Origin: an uncultured Oscillospiraceae bacterium
GTDB lineage: Bacteria; Bacillota; Clostridia; Oscillospirales; Acutalibacteraceae
Assembly (NCBI GenBank): GCA_902478605.1
Contig: CABSLQ010000026.1
Coordinates: 1 to 40,454 of the forward strand
Length of the DNA: 40,454 nucleotides
Direction of reading: 5' to 3'
This document shows positions 27,260-36,121 of the stretch, in pieces (position 1 is the stretch's first letter; each line of letters begins with the position of its first letter). The translations under genes were made by a program, and so were the position numbers. The notes beneath the pieces were generated by a model that made no database searches, had not been told where the DNA came from, and was given only the letters and a program-made list of their open reading frames with translations.

Positions 27260-28597
27260 ATGCTGCCTATAGAACATAACGCCTATTGCTATGAGGTCAG
27301 GCCGAAGGTGGTTTTAGAGGGAAGGGAGACGTCGGTCCGGATACGGCCGCTGGATTATCATGCTGCATTTGAAGAGGGCCGGACGTATACCATCCGCGTC
27401 GTGCCGCTGACCAGCGATACCGGCAGCCCCTCAAGGCCGCCGGTGTTTGAAACGCGTGCCGTATGCACGGACGGCGTCCTGTGCTTTACCCATGCGTTTC
27501 AGGGGGAGCAGGAGCATTCGATCCGCGTATATCTGGAAAACGAGGAGAAAATGCGGCTGAAGACATCGGTGTACGCGCTGAAGCCGGATCTGTTCGAACG
27601 GCGGCCCTTTCTGGGGGATTTTCATGTGCATTCCTGCTTTTCGGACGGGACGGAATCGCCCGAATTTGTGGCAGCGATGTACCGGCAGGCGGGCTATGAT
27701 TTCATCGCCATTACCGATCACGGACGCCGGGATTCCTCCCTGCGGGCCATTGAGGCATACCGCGGGATCCCCATGGATTTTTGCATCTACCCGGGCGAAG
27801 AGGCGCACCCGCCCTATTGTCCGGTTCACATCGTGAATTTCGGCGGTGACTTTTCGGTAAATGAAACGTTCCTGACCAAAATCGACGGCTGTCCATGGGG
27901 AAACCCAGGGCGGCCGGAGTGGATGGAGCGGGTGAAAAAGCGGCAGGCGTCCATCCGGGAAGTTTACCCCAACATCGATCCGTATGTCCATGCCGCCTGC
28001 CTGGAAACCATCGATTCCATCCGCGAGGGTGGCGGCATGGCGATTTTATGCCATCCGTTTTGGATTTCAGATGTCCATAACGTGACCAACGAGTTTGTCG
28101 AGCTGTATTTGCGTAACGGTCTTGTGGACGCATTTGAATTAACCGGCGGAATGACCAATCATGAAAATATGATGCAGATCGCCTTTTATCACCAGCTGCG
28201 TTCCGAGGGCTGCGAGATTCCCGTTGTAGGAAGCAGTGACACACACGGTACGATCGATCATATCTATTTCGAGTACACGAAAACGATGGTTCTCGCCCGA
28301 AGCAACAGCCGGGACGATATCATCGAAGCCGTCCGGGGCCAGTACAGCGTGGCTATGGACGAATATCGTGGGCAGGAGCCGCGGTATTATTCTTCCTATC
28401 GGATGGTGAGCTACGCGATGTTCCTCTATGAGCAGTATTTCCCCCTGTATCAGGAGCTTTGCCATGAAGAGGGGCGGCTCATGCGCCGCTTTGTTGCCGG
28501 GGATGTGCAGGCGCGGGAGGAGCTTGCCCGCCTGCATGGAAGGACCGATATGTACCGGGAGAGCTTTTTTGCACAATATGGTTCGGATGGTATATGA
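27260..28597 (+). CDS. PHP-domain metal-dependent phosphoesterase
   Basis: This 445-aa protein has an N-terminal beta domain of about 110 residues and a PHP domain. Metal ligands are visible: H122 and H124 with D129 (GDFHVHSCFSDGT), D153/H154 (AITDHG), E180 and H183 (GEEAH), then LCHPFW and GSSDTHG. All the classical PHP motifs are intact, so it is probably an active hydrolase of phosphate esters. It has no export signal. It sits just ahead of an organophosphate-type carrier gene, which hints at a phosphorylated metabolite or substituent. Its substrate is unknown. Confidence 0.8.
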   Translation: MLPIEHNAYCYEVRPKVVLEGRETSVRIRPLDYHAAFEEGRTYTIRVVPLTSDTGSPSRPPVFETRAVCTDGVLCFTHAFQGEQEHSIRVYLENEEKMRLKTSVYALKPDLFERRPFLGDFHVHSCFSDGTESPEFVAAMYRQAGYDFIAITDHGRRDSSLRAIEAYRGIPMDFCIYPGEEAHPPYCPVHIVNFGGDFSVNETFLTKIDGCPWGNPGRPEWMERVKKRQASIREVYPNIDPYVHAACLETIDSIREGGGMAILCHPFWISDVHNVTNEFVELYLRNGLVDAFELTGGMTNHENMMQIAFYHQLRSEGCEIPVVGSSDTHGTIDHIYFEYTKTMVLARSNSRDDIIEAVRGQYSVAMDEYRGQEPRYYSSYRMVSYAMFLYEQYFPLYQELCHEEGRLMRRFVAGDVQAREELARLHGRTDMYRESFFAQYGSDGI

Positions 28598-28689
28598 AGG
28601 GAAATAAAGACGTCACGCTGAACGGGTATTCCTGCCGTCACGGGCGAATGGTGGCTGCCCTGCGCGTTCAATAAAAGGAGCAATGCTTT

Positions 28690-29937
28690 ATGCCGCATCT
28701 GCGGATAAAACAAGTGGAGCCTTATTGGCAAATAGGCATTATGGGGTGGATCGTTTACTTTACGAACTACTTTCTTCGCTACAATTATGCGGCAGCGATG
28801 GTCGTAATCGGTCAAACGGAAGGCCTGGATATGCATGAACTGGGCCTTATCGCCTCGATCCTGTTTGTAACCTATGGCTTCGGGCAGCTTATCAGCGGTT
28901 TCCTGGGCGACAGGCTGAATCCCAAGGCAATCATTTTCTGCGGGATTGTGGGGTCTACCGTCAGCAATGTGCTGATGGGGGCCTCGGGTGATATTTCCGT
29001 TATGCGCATGGCATGGGGCCTGAACGGCATTTGCAGTTCTTTCCTCTGGGCGCCGATGGTCCGGCTGCTGACGATATATATGCCGGAGGAGCGGCTGCGC
29101 GGGGCTATACTTTCCTTCTCCTACTGTACGGCATTCGGACAGGCGGGTACGTATCTGCTGACGGCGTGGCTGAGCACCTGCTTTTCCTGGAGGGTGTCCT
29201 TTTTCGTGCCCGCCGCTATGGGCGGACTCAGCGCCGTTGGCTGGTTGGTTGTTTCGCATACGGCGGGCTCGATCCGGCCGGATGGGCCGCGGGGGCGGGC
29301 AGCGTCCGCCCCCCGCCCGGCGATCCCACGGATCCGGCTGTACTGGCTGTCGGGTCTGCCGCTCATTTTAATAGCGATACTGTTTATGGGAATTCTCAAG
29401 GATGGAATTCTGACGTGGCTTCCGCAGATGGTGACGGATACGTTTCATATAGAGGCGGCATACGCCATCTTTTTATCCGCCGCTATACCGCTGATGAACA
29501 GTCTGTCGGTATGGCTGATAAAGAGGACGGAAAAGCGTTTCCAGGGCAATGATATGGTAAACAGCGGCATATTGTTTGCCTGCTCGGCCCTGGGACTGCT
29601 GGCGGTGCTTTTGTTCGGCTCTTTTCACCCGATTGTCCATATTGTTCTGTACGCAGCGGTAAGTACGCTGACGGCGGGTATCAACACCATATTGATTAGC
29701 TTTGTACCGCTGCAATTTATGAAGTCGGGCCGCTCGTCTACAATAGCGGGAGTGACCAATACCGCGACCTATCTTGGAAGCGCGCTTTCCGGCTGGGGGC
29801 TTGGCTTCACGGCGGATCGTTGGGGGTGGGGCGGTGTGAACGTCCTGCTGCTTCTGCTATGCATACTGGGGCTTGCGGTTTCGCTGCTGGCCAGCCTGCC
29901 TTGGCGGCGCTTTATCCATAAGCAACATACGGCATGA
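28690..29937 (+). CDS. MFS carrier of the organophosphate:phosphate antiporter (GlpT/UhpT) type
   Basis: 415 aa with twelve membrane segments by eye. The N-terminal signature (YFTNYFLRYNYAAAM, then GYGQLISGFLGDRLNPK with F for the first Y) is typical of the OPA family that exchanges sugar phosphates or glycerol-3-phosphate for phosphate. The ribosome site AAAGGAG at 28674-28680 lies nine bases before the ATG. The 92-bp gap after the PHP gene shows only short hairpins. In this operon it may import a monosaccharide or phosphorylated product, or export one. The exact cargo cannot be read from the sequence. Confidence 0.8.
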   Translation: MPHLRIKQVEPYWQIGIMGWIVYFTNYFLRYNYAAAMVVIGQTEGLDMHELGLIASILFVTYGFGQLISGFLGDRLNPKAIIFCGIVGSTVSNVLMGASGDISVMRMAWGLNGICSSFLWAPMVRLLTIYMPEERLRGAILSFSYCTAFGQAGTYLLTAWLSTCFSWRVSFFVPAAMGGLSAVGWLVVSHTAGSIRPDGPRGRAASAPRPAIPRIRLYWLSGLPLILIAILFMGILKDGILTWLPQMVTDTFHIEAAYAIFLSAAIPLMNSLSVWLIKRTEKRFQGNDMVNSGILFACSALGLLAVLLFGSFHPIVHIVLYAAVSTLTAGINTILISFVPLQFMKSGRSSTIAGVTNTATYLGSALSGWGLGFTADRWGWGGVNVLLLLLCILGLAVSLLASLPWRRFIHKQHTA

Positions 29938-29962
29938 AACGATCAGTAAGGAGAGAAAAGCT

Positions 29963-32470
29963 ATGCTGGATCATCTGTTTGAAAGCGCCCCGGGCGGCCA
30001 CATGCTGCCGTTCCTGTGGTTACACGGAGAAAGCCATGAAGCGCTGGCGGAGGAGATAGAGCAGATTTATGCCTGCGGCATCCGCGCTCTATGTATAGAG
30101 TCCCGCCCGCACCCGGATTTTGTCGGCCCCGGCTGGTGGAGGGATGTGGACTTTATTCTGGAGGAATGCCGCCGCCGCGGTATGCGGATGTATGTGCTGG
30201 ACGACGCTTTCTTCCCCACCGGCTATGCGGCGGGGGCTGTCGCGAAAGCGGACAGCGCCCTGCGCAGGCAGTACCTCGCCTGCTCCACCATGCCGGTTGT
30301 TGGACCGTTGAAAAAGCATTGGTGCTTCCGGAATCTGCGGCAGGGGGAAACGCTTTCTTACGCTGTGGCCGTGAGCGAACAGGGAGAACGGATCGATTTA
30401 ACAGGGAATATTGACGGGGATCGCCTTATGCTGGATCTGGATGACGCCCGGTATATGCTGTATTTTTTTGTGACCACGCCGCAGGCCACGGGTGGGCGGG
30501 CGGACAGCTACACGAATTTGTTGGTCAAGGAATCGGTGCGTATTCTGCTGGACACGGTATATGAAGCGCATTATGCCCGGTATAAGGAGGATTTCGGCGG
30601 TGTGTTCGCCGGCTTTTTCTCCGACGAATCCTCCTTTATGAGCGTTTCGCGATACGATCAAATTCTGGGCACCGACGGCCCCCTGCCCTGGAGCGTATAT
30701 TTTACCGATCAGTTTTCAGAAAAGCTGGGGCGGGATGCGATCCTGTCCCTGCCCGATCTGTTCGCGGATATGGGTGAAAGCACCATGCCGGTGCGCTATG
30801 CCTATATGGATTTGATAAGCGAGCTGTATCGGGAGAATATGAGCCGGCAGGTGGGGGACTGGTGCGCACAGCACGGTGTCGAATATATCGGGCATGTGAT
30901 CGAGGACAACAATGCGCATGCGCGTATCGGCTACGGCGCCGGCCATTTTTTCAGGGCGCTGGACGGGCAAAGCATGGGTGGAATTGATGTGGTGCTGCAT
31001 CAGCTGCAGCCGGGACGGGATAACGGATTCCACTCATGGCCCTGCAGCAAAGCGGCCGACGAGGAATTTTTCACCTATTGCCTGACGGAACTTGGCGTTT
31101 CAGCGGCATCTATTGATGACAAAAAACGCGGACGGACAATGTGTGAAATTTTTGGCGCCTATGGCTGGGGCGAAGGGAACCGGCTGATGCAGTGGATGGC
31201 GAACTTTATGCTGGTGCGGGGGGTCAACTTTTTTGTGCCGCATGCGTTCAGCCCCAAGCCGGGAATTGATGAGGACTGCCCGCCGCATTTTTATGCACAC
31301 GGCCAAAACCCGCAGTTCCCTGGCTTTGGCCATTTGTGCCGGTATATGGAAAGAATAGCCAGCCTGCTGGACGGCGGGGAACGTCCCGGCTGTGCGGCGG
31401 TGCTTTATCATGGCGAAGGCGAATGGGGCGGCCGCTGCATGCTGACGCAAAAGCCAATGGCCGTCCTGAAAAAACGGCAGATACATGCCGACGTACTGCC
31501 GATCGATTCGCTGGCATCCGGACGGATGGAAAATGGCGAACTGCGGATCGGCAGGGGACGGTATCGGGCGCTGATTATCCCGTATATGGAAGCGGCGCCG
31601 GCAGCGCTTCTTGAACAGGTTAAACGTCTGACGGACGAAGGGCTTCCGGTTATTTTTGCCGATGCGTTTCCAAAGAGAGAAAGCAGTGGAATGGCGCTTT
31701 CTCGTTCTCTGCTGGCCGGTGCGCAGACAGTTCCTCTGCCGCAGCTGGCTGCGCGGCTGGATGCCCTGCGTACGATCCGCTGCAGCGGAGAGGAGCCTTA
31801 TCTGCGCACGTATTGGTACCGTAAGGGCAACACGGATATATGGATGCTGTTTAACGAACATCCTACGCACCCGGTGGATACCGTTGTGGAGACGCTTATG
31901 CCGCAGCCGGCGCTGCGGTACGATGCCATGGAAGATGCATGGTATCGCTCCGGCATGGGAAATGGGGCCGCACGGCTGGAACTGGCCCCACAGGAAGCGC
32001 AGGTGTTTGTATTTTCCGGTGAAGCGGAGGATCAGGCCGTGAAGGCGGAGCCGGTTTATTGCCAGGGTGCCTTCTCCCTGGAATTAACCGATTGGCATAT
32101 TGCCTATCGGTGGGCAGATACGGCGGAATGGACGGAACAGCCGCCTGCGGATCCTCTCAGCTTTTCCGGCATAATCCGGTATACGGCGGCGTTTCAGCTG
32201 CCCGATCGCGTAAAACGGGCCGTCCTGCATATGGAAGATGCGGGAGAAACGGTTACAGGAGAGCTGAACGGGCACATGCTGCCAATCCGGCTGTCCTGGC
32301 CGTATGCGTGGGATATCGGTACTGCTGTCCGCAGCGGCAATAATGTTCTCACTTTGGAAGTGGCCACCACTCTGGTGGGGCAGTATCGGGACGAATTTTC
32401 CTCCCATATGGCGTTGCCTGTCCCGGGACTTAACGGCAAGGTATGCGTTTCTTTCGATACGGCGGAGTAA
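29963..32470 (+). CDS. GH106-like glycoside hydrolase, cytoplasmic
   Basis: 835 aa. The ATG at 29963 follows AAGGAGAG; the in-frame extension to 29873 lies inside the MFS gene. The N-terminal TIM-barrel half resembles GH106-type alpha-L-rhamnosidases (GWWRDVDFILEECRRRGMRM; FFPTGYAAGA; ESRPHPDF). A beta-rich C-terminal region with a GH2-like sugar-binding domain follows (TGELNGHMLP; VRSGNNVLTLEVATTLV). No signal peptide, so it acts on imported oligosaccharides. GH106 acts on rhamnose linkages, but this branch is large and poorly characterised, so the sugar specificity is an inference. Confidence 0.7.
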   Translation: MLDHLFESAPGGHMLPFLWLHGESHEALAEEIEQIYACGIRALCIESRPHPDFVGPGWWRDVDFILEECRRRGMRMYVLDDAFFPTGYAAGAVAKADSALRRQYLACSTMPVVGPLKKHWCFRNLRQGETLSYAVAVSEQGERIDLTGNIDGDRLMLDLDDARYMLYFFVTTPQATGGRADSYTNLLVKESVRILLDTVYEAHYARYKEDFGGVFAGFFSDESSFMSVSRYDQILGTDGPLPWSVYFTDQFSEKLGRDAILSLPDLFADMGESTMPVRYAYMDLISELYRENMSRQVGDWCAQHGVEYIGHVIEDNNAHARIGYGAGHFFRALDGQSMGGIDVVLHQLQPGRDNGFHSWPCSKAADEEFFTYCLTELGVSAASIDDKKRGRTMCEIFGAYGWGEGNRLMQWMANFMLVRGVNFFVPHAFSPKPGIDEDCPPHFYAHGQNPQFPGFGHLCRYMERIASLLDGGERPGCAAVLYHGEGEWGGRCMLTQKPMAVLKKRQIHADVLPIDSLASGRMENGELRIGRGRYRALIIPYMEAAPAALLEQVKRLTDEGLPVIFADAFPKRESSGMALSRSLLAGAQTVPLPQLAARLDALRTIRCSGEEPYLRTYWYRKGNTDIWMLFNEHPTHPVDTVVETLMPQPALRYDAMEDAWYRSGMGNGAARLELAPQEAQVFVFSGEAEDQAVKAEPVYCQGAFSLELTDWHIAYRWADTAEWTEQPPADPLSFSGIIRYTAAFQLPDRVKRAVLHMEDAGETVTGELNGHMLPIRLSWPYAWDIGTAVRSGNNVLTLEVATTLVGQYRDEFSSHMALPVPGLNGKVCVSFDTAE

Positions 32471-32534
32471 GCGCAAGCGGCATTCACCGCGCGCTTTGCC
32501 CGTCGGTCCGGCATAAAGAAGGGAATGGTTCTCT

Positions 32535-33683
32535 ATGATACAGGCAGCGCCTCCTATGGGGTGGAACACATGGAATACATTTGCGGAGAAAATCAGCGAG
32601 CAGCTTATCCGGGAAAGCGCCGATGCCCTAGTAGAAAGCGGGCTGCGGGATGCCGGCTACAGTTATCTGGTCATTGATGATACCTGGGCGCTGCCGCAGA
32701 GGGACAAAAACCACCGTCTGGCGGCGGATCCGGTGAAATTTCCTCACGGCTTAAAGGCGGTGGGGGATTACCTGCATCAGAAAGGGCTGAAATTTGGCCT
32801 CTACTCGTGTGTGGGCTGTATGACCTGCGCACAGTATCCGGGAAGCTATGAACACGAGTTCCTGGATGCGCAAAGCTTCGCGGAATGGGGCGTTGATTTT
32901 CTCAAATATGATTATTGCTTTAAGCCGGCGGAGGACAGAGGGGATCTGCTCTACCGCCGGATGGGGACAGCCCTGGCCAACTGCGGGCGGGATATTCTGT
33001 TTAGCGCTTGTTCGTGGGGCGCAGATGAAACCCATAAATGGATCAAAACGACAGGGGCGCAGATGTGGCGCTCCACTTCGGACATTGTCGATTCCTGGGA
33101 GTCTATCAAGGCGCTGGCCAAACAGCAGCGGGCGCTGTTTCCGTATAATGGGCATGGATGCTTTAATGATATGGATATGCTGGTCGTTGGAATGAATGGG
33201 AAGGGCCATGTAGGCCTTCAGGGATGTGATTTTATCCAATACAGGACGCATTTTTCCCTCTGGGCTTTTTTGGCCTCTCCTTTGATTATTGGCTGCGATA
33301 TCCGCTGTATGGATGAACAAAGCCGCTCCATCCTTTTGAATAAAGACGTTATCGCGATTGATCAGGATCCGGCTTACTGTCAGCCGTTTGTGATTGGCGG
33401 CAGTCAGGCGGCGGTGCGCGGCGGGACGGAGGATTGCTTTATCCTGGCCCGGCTGTTGAGCAACGGTGATTTTGCGATCGGGCTGTTTAACCTGTCGGAT
33501 ACGCTTAGTAATTTCTATTTTTGTATGGCGGAGCTGGGCTTAAACCGTTCCTGCAGGAAAAAGCTAATCCTTACCGATCTCTGGAGTGGCGTCGTCAGCG
33601 AAACCTGTGATTATCGGTATACAGCCGCAGTGGAGGCCCATGACTGCCTGCTGCTGCGTGCAAAGGTGGTAGATGAGGGATGA
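32535..33683 (+). CDS. GH27 alpha-galactosidase, cytoplasmic
   Basis: 382 aa. The GH27 signatures are clear: PPMGWNTWNTF at 6-16, YLVIDDTW at 44-51, nucleophile D126 in FLKYDYC and acid/base D183 in WRSTSDIVDSW, matching D170 and D231 of human alpha-galactosidase A. A C-terminal beta domain is present. No signal peptide. Predicted to remove terminal alpha-galactose. GH27 also contains alpha-N-acetylgalactosaminidases and isomalto-dextranases, so galactose is likely but not certain. AAGAAGGGA precedes the ATG. Confidence 0.9.
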   Translation: MIQAAPPMGWNTWNTFAEKISEQLIRESADALVESGLRDAGYSYLVIDDTWALPQRDKNHRLAADPVKFPHGLKAVGDYLHQKGLKFGLYSCVGCMTCAQYPGSYEHEFLDAQSFAEWGVDFLKYDYCFKPAEDRGDLLYRRMGTALANCGRDILFSACSWGADETHKWIKTTGAQMWRSTSDIVDSWESIKALAKQQRALFPYNGHGCFNDMDMLVVGMNGKGHVGLQGCDFIQYRTHFSLWAFLASPLIIGCDIRCMDEQSRSILLNKDVIAIDQDPAYCQPFVIGGSQAAVRGGTEDCFILARLLSNGDFAIGLFNLSDTLSNFYFCMAELGLNRSCRKKLILTDLWSGVVSETCDYRYTAAVEAHDCLLLRAKVVDEG

Positions 33684-33889
33684 GCCAGTGCCGTCAATGC
33701 GATAAAGAATTGATGAACGACGAGATCGGCCTTTACAAAAAGCTGGTATGTCGCACAGCACAGGATTTTTTGTGTAAAGAATGCCTGGCGGCGTATTTTC
33801 GGTGCGAGGTTCGGTTGCTTGAGGGCAAAATTCGTCTGTTTCGCGAAAGTGGCTGCTTCCTGTTTCCGCGTGAAAATGAAATCCAATGA
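33680..33889 (+). CDS. Small zinc-ribbon protein, 69 aa
   Basis: This coupled small gene starts within the stop codon of the GH27 gene (ATGA). Four cysteines form two CxxC pairs (C4/C7 and C32/C35), a zinc-ribbon arrangement, with a further Cys24 between them. The motif FLCKECLAAYF resembles small conserved Clostridia proteins of unknown role that I recall as MKCKHCGKEL-type. It may be a metal-binding accessory or regulatory factor. No enzyme activity is implied. The coupling and the cysteine pattern support a real gene. Confidence 0.6.
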   Translation: MSQCRQCDKELMNDEIGLYKKLVCRTAQDFLCKECLAAYFRCEVRLLEGKIRLFRESGCFLFPRENEIQ

Positions 33890-33914
33890 TCGTATTTTCG
33901 ATCTTGGAGAATAG

Positions 33915-33953
33915 TCCGCCGCCCTGTAAGAAAATTGAACGTGTGGCGGCGGA
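33915..33953 (+). repeat. GC-rich hairpin in the 194-bp gap before the second GH78-like gene
   Basis: TCCGCCGCC (33915-33923) pairs with GGCGGCGGA (33945-33953) across a 21-base loop. It is followed by A-rich sequence rather than T, so it is not an intrinsic terminator. No convincing promoter was seen in 33890-34083. Confidence 0.4.
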
Positions 33954-34083
33954 AAAAGGCCTGCCAAGACGGTGTGAATGGAGATTTTGAATAGGCGCCA
34001 AGGATTTCCCCCGATCGCGGCCATTTGGATATGTTGCTTTTTTGAAGCATGTCCTAAATAGAACACAATATAGGAGGCAACAT

Positions 34084-36054
34084 ATGGGGCAATGGATTTG
34101 GAAATTTGGAGAGTTCGAGAACTATCACAGCCTGCTCCAGCATAGCTCACGGCAAAATTACGGCTATATCGAGCCGGTGGTTTGGAAGCAGTATCCCTGT
34201 GAGCCGGTAGTTGTGTTCAAAAAAGAGGTGACTACGGCGGGCGGCGAGATACGCATTTCCGCCTGTGGAGATTTTACCGTGACCGTTGGTTATATCTGGG
34301 AAGATTCCTGGGAGAGCCATCCCTATTGGGGACAAAAGGCCATTACGTTGAAGGCCGGCCATGCGGTGATCACTGTGCGTGTATCTAATCTTCAAACCTT
34401 TCCCTGCCTCTATGTGGAGGGCGCAGTGGAAACGGACGGGACATGGATTTGCGACGACCTGACCAGTCGCTGGGAAACGGTCGGTACGAACGAATTCTTT
34501 TGCGAACCAAACTGCTCCCCGGAGGTGTTTCCCTTTGCTCGCGAGAGGCTGGACTATATCCACAAGGAGCCGGTGAAGGGAGGCGTTCTGTTCGATTTTG
34601 GAAAAGAGACTTACGGCGCCGTCACTCTCTCCGGCCTTACACAGCCCGAGGTGACCGTCTGCTATGGCGAATCCCGTGAGGAGGCGTTGGATCCGGTTTG
34701 GAGTGTCATTCATTTCACGGGCACGCCTGTGGACGGCAGGCTCACCTACCGGTCTTCTGCTTTCCGGTATATTTGGGTAAGCGATCCGGGAGCGGCGCTT
34801 GAGGCGGAATACGAGTACCTGCCCCTTGCCCGCCGGGGGAAGTTTTCCTGTACGGATGCTCTCGTAAACCGTGTGTGGGAAACCGCCGCTTACACGTTTC
34901 ATCTCAACTGCCGTGAATTCTTTTTAGACGGTATAAAGCGCGATCACTGGGTGTGGTGCGCGGATGCCTACCAGTGCCTGTTCGTTAACCGTTACCTGTT
35001 TTTTGATCCGGATATTGAGCAGCGCACGCTCATTGCACTGGCGGGGAAAAAACCGTTTGTGAAGCACATAAACACGATTGTAGACTATACCTTTTTTTGG
35101 TTTATTGCCCTTTACGAGCATTACAAGACCTATGGAGATAAGGACTTTTTGACCCGCATCGCCCCGCAGATGGAGGAGATTATGGGCTATTGCCTGAGAC
35201 GCGAGGACAGCGACGGCTTTGTGCGAGGTCAGGAGGGCGACTGGGTCTTTATCGATTGGGCGGATATGGATAAGACCGGAGCCCTGTGCGGCGAACAGAT
35301 TCTATGGGCCAAGGCCCTTGAATGCTATGCGCGATTAAAAGAGGCTTTGGATCAGCCCGTGCCGGCTGTGGAGGCAAAGGTTAAGAGCCTGCAAGGGCGG
35401 ATTATTGAGAAATTTTACGATCCGGCCGCCGGTGCATTCATTGACAGCTATGAGTCTGGCCGCCAAAATATCACCCGGCACAGCAACATTCTGGCCTATC
35501 TGTTTCTGTCCTGCGGCGAAGGCGTCAAGGCCGAAATCTACAAAAATGCGATCTTGAACGATGCCGTGCCGCCAATTACAACGCCATATTTCAAATTTTA
35601 TGAGAATCAGGTACATTGCATGGCCGGGAACAGCGCCATGCTTGAAGAGTCCATCCGGGAATATTACGGAGGTATGCTGCAGTTGGGCGCCACCACGTTT
35701 TATGAAGAATTTGATCCGAAAAAGAGTGGTTGTGAGCACTTGAGTATGTACGGCCGCCCTTATGAAAAGTCTCTTTGCCACGCATGGAGCGCGAGCCCCA
35801 TCTATCTGCTGGGAGCCTACCGACTGGGGGTGCGCAACACAGGCGTGGCTTACAGTACCTTTGATGTGCGTCCCCAGGTCGGCGGCCTGAAAGCTATTTC
35901 CGGAAAAGTGCCCGTGCCGGGCGGCGTGGTTTCTGTAAGCGTAAACGACCGGCAGATCCGGGTCTTGTCGGACATTGCAGGCGGGACACTATGGGTAGCG
36001 GATAGATCGTATCCGTTGGAAGCGGGGAAAGAATTCGTGCTGCATCGGGAATAA
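34084..36054 (+). CDS. GH78-like alpha-L-rhamnosidase family protein, short form
   Basis: 656 aa from the ATG at 34084, with AGGAGG six bases ahead. The in-frame ATG at 34042 lacks a ribosome site. The start MGQWIWKFGEFENYH is typical of a compact GH78-related group. Acidic residues D282, D287 and D294 (DGIKRDHWVWCAD) line up with the trio of RhaB, with Asp replacing the central Glu. GATTFYEEF near the C-terminal part of the barrel corresponds to the base region. Cytoplasmic. It differs from the 758-aa GH78 encoded upstream in length and active-site sequence, so the two probably attack different linkages. Confidence 0.8.
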   Translation: MGQWIWKFGEFENYHSLLQHSSRQNYGYIEPVVWKQYPCEPVVVFKKEVTTAGGEIRISACGDFTVTVGYIWEDSWESHPYWGQKAITLKAGHAVITVRVSNLQTFPCLYVEGAVETDGTWICDDLTSRWETVGTNEFFCEPNCSPEVFPFARERLDYIHKEPVKGGVLFDFGKETYGAVTLSGLTQPEVTVCYGESREEALDPVWSVIHFTGTPVDGRLTYRSSAFRYIWVSDPGAALEAEYEYLPLARRGKFSCTDALVNRVWETAAYTFHLNCREFFLDGIKRDHWVWCADAYQCLFVNRYLFFDPDIEQRTLIALAGKKPFVKHINTIVDYTFFWFIALYEHYKTYGDKDFLTRIAPQMEEIMGYCLRREDSDGFVRGQEGDWVFIDWADMDKTGALCGEQILWAKALECYARLKEALDQPVPAVEAKVKSLQGRIIEKFYDPAAGAFIDSYESGRQNITRHSNILAYLFLSCGEGVKAEIYKNAILNDAVPPITTPYFKFYENQVHCMAGNSAMLEESIREYYGGMLQLGATTFYEEFDPKKSGCEHLSMYGRPYEKSLCHAWSASPIYLLGAYRLGVRNTGVAYSTFDVRPQVGGLKAISGKVPVPGGVVSVSVNDRQIRVLSDIAGGTLWVADRSYPLEAGKEFVLHRE

Positions 36055-36121
36055 GGCCGGGCAGAACGAATAGGCTGCATTATATAGAGCAGCCGTACGG
36101 ACGGAACATGGAGGGGAACGT

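Noticed and set aside
33890..34083. GC-rich hairpin as an internal terminator dividing the operon
   Set aside because: The stem is followed by A-rich sequence instead of a T-run, and no good promoter lies before the next gene.
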